Position numbers and translations under genes: made by a program
Part shown: positions 57,795-64,000 of the stretch, in pieces
Layout: each line of letters starts with the position of its first letter
Numbering within the stretch: position 1 is the stretch's first letter
Notes under the pieces: generated by a model
What the model was told of the DNA's origin: nothing
What the model saw: only the letters and a program-made list of their open reading frames with translations
Databases searched by the model: none
From: Gremmenia infestans
Lineage: Eukaryota > Ascomycota > Leotiomycetes > Helotiales > Hamatocanthoscyphaceae
Direction: 5' to 3'
Assembly: GCA_032629725.1 (NCBI GenBank)
Contig: JAFEVB010000004.1
Coordinates: 1,116,001 to 1,180,000, forward strand
Length of the DNA: 64,000 nt

Positions 57795-60211
57795 TTAGAC
57801 TAAGGAGAACCAGTCAAGCATAACACCTTTTGCTTCCAATTTGTCTGGCTCAAGTCTTGGGTCGTAATTGATAATTTCCCCCGTCTCCTTGTCTTGGAAA
57901 AAATCATATAGTATAGGATCATCCCCGTCAACATCCTTATTGATTCTTTCCCATTCGACTAATGGCTCCAGTCTAGGGTCTTCCTTGATCACCTCATGCG
58001 TCTCTGTGTTGAGGAAACGAAGGCACCGGCGGTCACCCTCTACCCAGGCTGCAATTCCTGTCCATGGCTGGGGTAGAGGGCCTAGGAGAGCTATGGCGTC
58101 ATGGAGTCCGTGGACGAAGCATTCCCCAATGATGGAGAAGTGCCAGGGGCTATGTTTACTCGGTCGTAAGATGAGAGGGGTTGAACAACCCAGAAAAAAA
58201 GCAGTCACATCGCCTACTTGTGTATCTGCTGGAGCTAGTCCCATATATCCTTCGTATGTCCGAAAGAACAATCGGTCACCACAGCACTGAAGAGCGTCTG
58301 AGACGTCGCTTCTTAGTTTGCAAGAGGCTTGAATTTCAGTTACATCTTGGGGCCTTACTTGTTCACCAAATAAGGGTTGGTCGAAGTCTTGCTGCTCCCA
58401 TTCGTCGACCGAACTCAGAATCCAGTCGGGTTCACGTTCCTTAAGTGCGTTACAAATCAAGGTGATTGCATATGCCCTCCTCATTGATTCCCCAGTGGGC
58501 CCGTACATGGAAGTGTCCAGATCATCAGGCTGCCATCGCCTCACGCGACGAATAGCTTCCCAGCTGTCAAGTCGAGGTGGCAGATGCTGGGTTACGTGGC
58601 TTACTACCCCACAACGCACTCCACGCACTCGGAGCGTGTTTGGCTTACCTGTTTCGTTCTTGGTATTTGAAGAGCTAAAATGGGCACGGGAGGTTGTAGC
58701 CGCAAATTGAGGAGGAAGATATGTTTCGCCGGGAATATCGGAAAACCAGTCCGGGACCCATGATGGGGCATTGTGGGTAAATTGCCCGCCACCAAAACAG
58801 TTATGGAAGTGTTCGAGACGTTGAGTGAGTTGTGCATGGTTGAGAAGGACCATTGCATAGACGTCAGCGGCGGTATTACTTTTCTCATAATCAACCACCA
58901 TACTAGCTGCGAGTTTCCTTGGAGCAAGACCCAGTAATCCATAAATTTTATCTCGTGGGTCTGAACAACCTTTGAATGTGGATGCTCGGTAAAGAAGCCT
59001 CGTAAAACACAAACCAGGCAATCGTGCTAGAGTTCCAGTTGCCTGCTCTAGATAACGCCGTAAATCTGTCGGAAGTCGTGCTTTGGAATAGAGGCAGTAA
59101 ATGGCTTCTGTGAAAGCAGACAATGGAATCGTATCATGACCACATTGTACCATAGCTCCAGGCTGTATCTCTTGAACGACCCACAAACGATTGAACCACG
59201 GACGCTGCAGCAGCGTAAGGATCGCTTCCCAGGTATCCTGCGAGTATGGCAGCTCGAAGTCCGGGTCAAACCATTTCTCCTCTTCTGCGCTTGGGGAAGA
59301 AAAGAGTAACCCGGTTTCGCCTTCGGCTACTACCTGATCACCGAGATACTGAAGCGTTGTTAATGCGTGGGTACTGCCGACATCTTCTCTTCCCAGCCAC
59401 GCAGTGCCCTTGTACGCAAGCTTGTATATATCGTGCATTCGCGGAACTTGTCTACTCAATTCTGCGTAATCAAACTGATTGAGACAGAGGGCATCAATCC
59501 ACAGTATTCGTGGTACTTCAAGGTATCGTAAATATCGGAGTGCTCTGATCAGGCTTTGGGTCACACGTAATTTGGTAGGCCCTTCGGGTCCGTCAACTAT
59601 GACAACAGCAGACTTTTGAGGATTGCCCCATACATATGACACTGTCTCGTATTTGGGTACTATTCCATCATCCTTCGGAAGCACCTCGTACTTGTCCGTG
59701 TGGAAGTGTGGATCGGGATGTTGCCATTGGATCTTGCCCGTTTGTTCATTTCTGAAAAGATATTTGTTGTCAATAATCTAAATTTAGGTAAGAAGGTGGT
59801 AGCGTAGATGAGTGTTAGGGAGAGTATGTCGCCAATTTCAATTTCACTCACAGTCTGAAATGCCTCCCAACCCGCGGGCATATCCCTCCTCATCTCAGCT
59901 AGGGTCATCCGTCTCGGTTTACCTTCGGAACGCGGCCTCAGAGTCTCATGATGAATGCGAACCCTGACATGGCCCTCAAACTTGCCAGGTAAGAGCGTCA
60001 CTAGCCGGATGAAGCTTTGAGGGTCTGGCAAAGGCGTATGCTCGTAATCGTAGAGTGATTCCAGCTCCAGGCTCCTATCTCTGTCGCTATCAAAGGCGAA
60101 AACAGGCGAACTGATGCTGTTGGTTCTCTCACGTCGTTTCGGGCGGATCGTGGACCAGCGCAGAAAGCGTGACCAAAGAGGGTGAGAAACATGGTATTGT
60201 GGATCGCTCAT
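57795..60211 (-). CDS. HET-domain protein with WW modules
   Basis: Two exons (59852-60211, 57795-59777) give 780 residues. A WW domain spans residues about 111-142: PAGWE with W115, then Y126, F128, N130, T133, W138 and P141; the intron cuts it after residue 120. The HET domain follows: YETVSYVWG (163-171), the RVTQSLIRALRYLR segment, and LWIDALCLNQ with a later WLG. It includes the middle DPRDKIYGLLGLA motif common in fungal HET proteins. The C-terminus has two WW-like half motifs ending EDPRLEP and YDPRLEP. HET proteins trigger incompatibility-type cell death or defence when engaged by a partner; WW modules would bind Pro-rich ligands. No lesion was seen; partner unknown. Confidence 0.9.
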
Positions 60212-60945
60212 ATCGAAATCGAGATGTGTACCTGTACAGTAGGTAAGGTCTCTACTATTCTAAGTTAAGGGTTGGTTCAGGGTTCAGAATTCAGAGTGCC
60301 TCCTTATGGATGTTGGTAATAGTGCGGGGTAGGGGGGTTAAAGGTGGCAAGATGCTTTATACTAGGCCATGCTAGGCTCTCTTAGTCAGCCTTGTTTTAT
60401 TGTTTATACTAACTCTAACCCCCTGGATTTCCAGTTGAGCCGCTCTACCTTGACTAAAGGGGAGTTATTTTGTAAGTTACTTAGGTAGGCATCCTTTTAA
60501 CATATGATTTTAAAAGGGTCTAAAACTAGCCTCCCGATTTATATATTAACAGCGGATTTAATTATAGATCTTAGCTTATGCTTTCAAGAATACTATATTC
60601 GGATATTAAAAATGCAACTATATACCACCTATTACGGATGAGCTACCCGAAGTAAGTTTCCGGGCCGAGGACGAATCTCTACCTGTACCTATATGCTCCA
60701 GCAACCACGTGAGCTGAAGAACTTAACCCAAAACTTGATCTCTAAGCAAAGTTGCACCAATTAAACTGGCGAAGAGAGTTTATTGACAACAAATCATTGG
60801 CATGAAAGTGTTACTGCAATTGAAGTAGATATCTGGTTGAACAAATCATCAGCCAGGGGTTCTGTTCTTCTAGTCTCGCTAAAAACTTCCCACCTCGAAA
60901 AATTTCTAGCGGCGCGTTTTCCTCTAGTCCACATAATGCAATAAC
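60212..60945. other. Divergent promoter region
   Basis: About 730 bases, notably AT-rich between 60480 and 60620. No ORF, TATA box or repeat of note. Confidence 0.4.
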
Positions 60946-62817
60946 ATGCAAGTTCTCCGTCGAGTCTCCAAACTCAAATCCATCTACCACAACTCATTCA
61001 GATCACGTAGCACAATGCCTCCCATAAAAGTGATCCCTTTCGCGGATGACTTCGCGAGCGCGGATGAGTACGTTGACTCACTCTTGCGCTTTTCAGCAGC
61101 ATCGACCATTTTCCAGACTTTATGCGGGGGGGTTCACATTCTCGATTTCTTCACCCGCGAACCAAGTCTGTATCATAAAGTCATCCCGGAAGAATGGCGC
61201 TCGTGGCTCTTGGCGCAGGGGTCGATGGATTTGCTGAATTTGCTCATGCGGGATGACTTGGACCAGCCGAGAGCGGATGAGCCCCCTGAGAGTCTCGTCA
61301 TGTATATCAGGGAGATTAGAAAACATTCTTTGCAGAGGACTGTTGCTAGCCGTGATCAAAGCGAACCGAAACTTCCTAGACATGTTGCGGTAGGTATGAT
61401 ACCCAAAAAAGTCCACGAGGTCGCCAATTTCGCGGACTACGTCGTTCGGGTTGCGGATGATGTTTCTGCGAAATCCGGACAGGAAATCACACATTTTGTT
61501 GATTTTGGAAGTGGCCAGAATTATCTTGGGCGAACATTGGCTAGTCCGCCATATAATAAACACATTGTTGCGGTCGAGAGTAAGGAACTCAACATCATTG
61601 GCGCCAAAAGAATGGATGTTTTCGCGGGGGTTGGTGAAAGAGAGAAAGTTATGCGGAATAAGAAGGTCTACCGAAAGATGCAGGATAGCAAGATTCCAGT
61701 CAAAGAGATGGATGACAAGGCTCGAAGAAGAGCTGCCAAACTACAAAATCTTCCAGCCCCTACAGCTATAGATTTGAGGCCGATCAAGGATCTGGCAACG
61801 ATATATACTCCCGCGGAGGGGAAAGGCTATATGCAATATGTTGAGCATATGGTTCAAGATGGTGATCTCTCAGATGTAGTGGAACAGATCGAGAACATGA
61901 AGCTCGCCGTTCCATCAGGTAATTTACAGTTCGTCAATGGCGAGTCCGAGAACCCTGAATTACCACAAGTTCTCGACGATATAGCGAAAGCTGAGGATAT
62001 CCGGTTGATGGCCGTCTCCATCCACTCCTGCGGCAATCTCTCTCACCACGGTATCCGGTCCCTCATTCTCAACCCCGCAGTCCACGCGATTGCAATCGTA
62101 GGGTGTTGCTACAATCTGCTGTCTTCGCGTCTTGGGCCTTCAACCCTCAAGCACCCGCACATTCGACGTAACTTGAAAGCCATCAACGCACCTCATCTAG
62201 ACAAAGATCTATCTGATTGCGACCCGCACGGCTTCCCCATGAGTGAACGCCTAGCAACGTATGGCGACGAGGGCGTCAGGTTGAATATCACAGCACGAAT
62301 GATGGGAGTGCAAGCGCCACTAAACTGGACCGCGAAGGAAAGTGATTCCTTCTTCACACGACATTTCTACCGCGCTTTACTCCAAAAGGTTTTCCTCGAT
62401 TACGGCGTTGTGTCGAAGCTACAGGGAGACGAGAGTAGTCCGGAATGTACACAGCCGGTTATCATCGGCTCGCTGAGGAAAGGATGCTATGTGTCCTTCA
62501 CAAGCTATGTACGCGGGGCTCTTGACAAGCTAAAGGCTGATCCCGAGAGAAGCATTCCGCTCGGGGACAGAATGGGGAAGATTACCGATGAGGAAATCGA
62601 TGGATATGCCCAACGATACGATGCGTTGAAGAGGGAACTGAGCGTGACGTGGTCGCTTATGGCATTCAGTGCTGGTGTGGTGGAAAGTCTGATTGTGGTA
62701 GATCGATGGTTGTTCTTGAAGGAACATGGAGATTTGGTGAGGGAAGCATGGGTAGAGCCTGTTTTCGAGTACAAGCAATCGCCACGGAACTTGGTAGTAG
62801 TTGGAATCAAACGATAG
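60946..62817 (+). CDS. METTL25-like methyltransferase
   Basis: A single exon of 623 codons. An S-adenosylmethionine-binding core starts at HFVDFGSGQNYLGRTLA (about residues 183-199), as in the methyltransferase_32-type family of METTL25/METTL25B. A charged insert (about 225-350) is followed by AVSIHSCGNLSHHGIRSL, VGCCYNLLSS (acidic/aromatic motif equivalent) and a conserved HGFPMSERL. The C-terminal part (about 460-620) is the helical region typical of this family. The substrate in fungi is unknown. The first 23 residues are basic with hydroxyls and could direct the protein to mitochondria; a second Met lies at residue 24. No intron and no lesion. Confidence 0.85.
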   Translation: MQVLRRVSKLKSIYHNSFRSRSTMPPIKVIPFADDFASADEYVDSLLRFSAASTIFQTLCGGVHILDFFTREPSLYHKVIPEEWRSWLLAQGSMDLLNLLMRDDLDQPRADEPPESLVMYIREIRKHSLQRTVASRDQSEPKLPRHVAVGMIPKKVHEVANFADYVVRVADDVSAKSGQEITHFVDFGSGQNYLGRTLASPPYNKHIVAVESKELNIIGAKRMDVFAGVGEREKVMRNKKVYRKMQDSKIPVKEMDDKARRRAAKLQNLPAPTAIDLRPIKDLATIYTPAEGKGYMQYVEHMVQDGDLSDVVEQIENMKLAVPSGNLQFVNGESENPELPQVLDDIAKAEDIRLMAVSIHSCGNLSHHGIRSLILNPAVHAIAIVGCCYNLLSSRLGPSTLKHPHIRRNLKAINAPHLDKDLSDCDPHGFPMSERLATYGDEGVRLNITARMMGVQAPLNWTAKESDSFFTRHFYRALLQKVFLDYGVVSKLQGDESSPECTQPVIIGSLRKGCYVSFTSYVRGALDKLKADPERSIPLGDRMGKITDEEIDGYAQRYDALKRELSVTWSLMAFSAGVVESLIVVDRWLFLKEHGDLVREAWVEPVFEYKQSPRNLVVVGIKR

Positions 62818-63117
62818 TTGTTGGAATGGGATCCACCTCCTGAGCAGTTATTCCCCTGTCACGTGTGCCGAAAAGCCGTGTCTCTTTGGATTACCCACTG
62901 GCAGATTGAGCAGGGCCCAGTCCAGGCTTTGAATATGAGTATAGATTGCCACCGCATTTTCAAGTTGTAGGGTCAGGATTACCGGTTATTATTGTGTGGC
63001 CCTTCACCGCATGCACATCAAGATCATCAGACAGTATTGAAAAATAGTGTTGGGTATCACGGCAGATGTTCATATCAAGCTAGCATATGTATCCAAAACT
63101 ATCAGGTACACAAGCAT
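62818..63117. other. Convergent intergenic region
   Basis: About 300 bases between the ends of the methyltransferase and the X325-like gene. Nothing recognisable. Confidence 0.4.
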
Positions 63118-63893
63118 TCACAAGAACCAACTCATGAGCAGCGCTCCCAAACCAGCAACCACACCAGCAACGATCACCGGGCTCGAATCTACAGCAGAGG
63201 CTGCAGAAGCCTTCGTCGAGCTTGAGGCAGCTGCCGAAGAAGTAGAGGTGGGGGGTGTTGAGCCATTGACTTCTTGTGCTACGACCGAGACCGAAACGCC
63301 CGTGGAGTTTGAGCACTTATCGGCGCCGAGAGTCTCAGTATCGCTCTTGAAAGTAACGTCTGCACACTATCGTCCTATTAGCCTTATGGTTCTGAAGATT
63401 GTTATAGGAAGGGTAAAATACGTTGTACAGAGCACTGCCCGTTTCACCAAAGGTCACCACTTGGATACTGGCATTTGTGCCATCCGCTGGGCTGATTCCG
63501 GCTGGCAGGGTAACTTTTGGCAAACACAGAGTGCCGTTTCCCGTCTCGTTGAGGAAGGGGCTGATGAGAGAAATGTTGAAGATCGGGTAGTCAGTTCCCA
63601 GGCCCAAGTTAACGAAGATGTAAGACCATGGGTGGTGGAGATCGAGACTGAGAGAGCCACCAGTCAAGGGCCAGGTCGTTCTATTGGTTTTTGCGGTTTG
63701 GTTGACGTTAGCACCTGGTGGAGTCGGCCTTTTGTCATCTAAGATTCGCAAGGGAGAGGTACTCACATGGGTAGATATATTGAGAGGCTCCAGTTGCGAA
63801 GGAGTCACCCCGCCACTCAGGATATACGATGCCGAAATGAGCACTGGCAAGCGATACCAAGAAGACGGCGACGGTAATAGCTTGAGAGAACAT
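63118..63893 (-). CDS. GPI-anchored X325/BIM1-like copper-binding protein
   Basis: Three exons (63767-63893, 63422-63714, 63118-63366) give 222 residues. An 18-residue signal peptide ending ASA leaves His19 as the mature N-terminus (HFGIVYPEWRGDSF). This is the copper-binding His brace start of the X325 (BIM1-like) family, which resembles lytic polysaccharide monooxygenases but imports copper rather than cutting glycans. A second His pair (DLHHPW) and a later Asp in CADVTF fit the other ligands. Four cysteines (in YPC, GTLC, CAD and DKC) could form disulfides. A Ser/Thr/Ala-rich stalk and a final hydrophobic tail signal a GPI anchor. Copper handling at the surface is by analogy. Confidence 0.88.
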
Positions 63894-64000
63894 GTTTCGT
63901 CTGGTTGGTATCTCACATTCGAGGCGTGTTCTGAACTTTTGAAGTTTTTTGTTTGTTGAGAGTGAGAATGCGAGAAAAGAGCCGAAAGTTGTGATCGATC

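Overview
The window looks like a nuclear contig of a filamentous ascomycete (Pezizomycotina, most in keeping with Leotiomycetes/Helotiales). Genes carry short GT-AG introns of about 45-120 nt with TACTAAT/GCTAAC-like branch sites. The gene content fits too: a HET-domain protein, a DUF3716-type protein, a fungal opsin, an X325/BIM1-like copper protein, an Rds1-like ferritin-domain protein and large 5-phosphatases. The taxon is an inference from content; no marker gene was compared.

Layout. 1-1.2 kb: N-terminal half of an MFS efflux pump (minus strand, runs off the left edge, one apparent frameshift). 1.7-2.5 kb: GH128-like glucanase. 2.9-4.1 kb: DUF3716-type Cys-rich protein. 4.1-7.0 kb: gene-poor. 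7.0-8.4 kb: secreted Rds1-like protein. 8.9-10.2 kb: peroxisomal (SKL) acyl-CoA racemase/CoA-transferase. 10.2-12.3 kb: gene-poor with a 61-bp tandem duplication. 12.3-14.6 kb: dynamin Vps1. 15.4-16.4 kb: ribokinase. 16.7-19.2 kb: Gid7-like WD40 subunit of the GID/CTLH ubiquitin ligase. 20.2-24.0 kb: V-ATPase catalytic subunit A. 25.0-26.3 kb: CorA-type transporter. 26.8-31.4 kb: short-chain dehydrogenase and FAD monooxygenase as a divergent pair, then a proton-pump-type opsin. 33.4-37.6 kb: decayed kinase/ankyrin pseudogene. 38.5-39.8 kb: CASTOR-like ACT-domain protein. 39.8-44.4 kb: gene-poor, rich in simple repeats. 44.4-46.1 kb: CID-domain RNA-processing protein. 46.7-47.1 kb: small membrane protein. 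47.9-51.8 kb: WD40/inositol 5-phosphatase. 52.4-53.2 kb: GFA-domain protein. 53.6-53.9 kb: foldback MITE. 54.3-55.8 kb: aldehyde dehydrogenase. 56.4-57.5 kb: serine hydrolase with a premature stop. 57.8-60.2 kb: HET protein with WW modules. 60.9-62.8 kb: METTL25-like methyltransferase. 63.1-63.9 kb: X325/BIM1-like GPI protein.

The most unusual object is inside the V-ATPase subunit A gene. Its other introns are about 50 nt, but one is 1,710 nt (21363-23072). This intron keeps ordinary spliceosomal ends and carries an intact 415-codon ORF with a GIY-YIG-like nuclease core and two C2H2 zinc fingers. The ORF is preceded by a perfect 27-bp inverted repeat. The arrangement looks like a mobile or homing-type element housed in a spliceosomal intron of a nuclear housekeeping gene. 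It lies only 160 coding nucleotides downstream of the position where yeast VMA1 carries its intein.

Most other genes are unrelated housekeeping or accessory functions. Possible functional groupings are the divergent dehydrogenase/monooxygenase pair with a CGG-N16-CCG dyad beside a TATA box, and the general association of vacuole/endosome genes (Vps1, V-ATPase, 5-phosphatase), which is probably coincidental.
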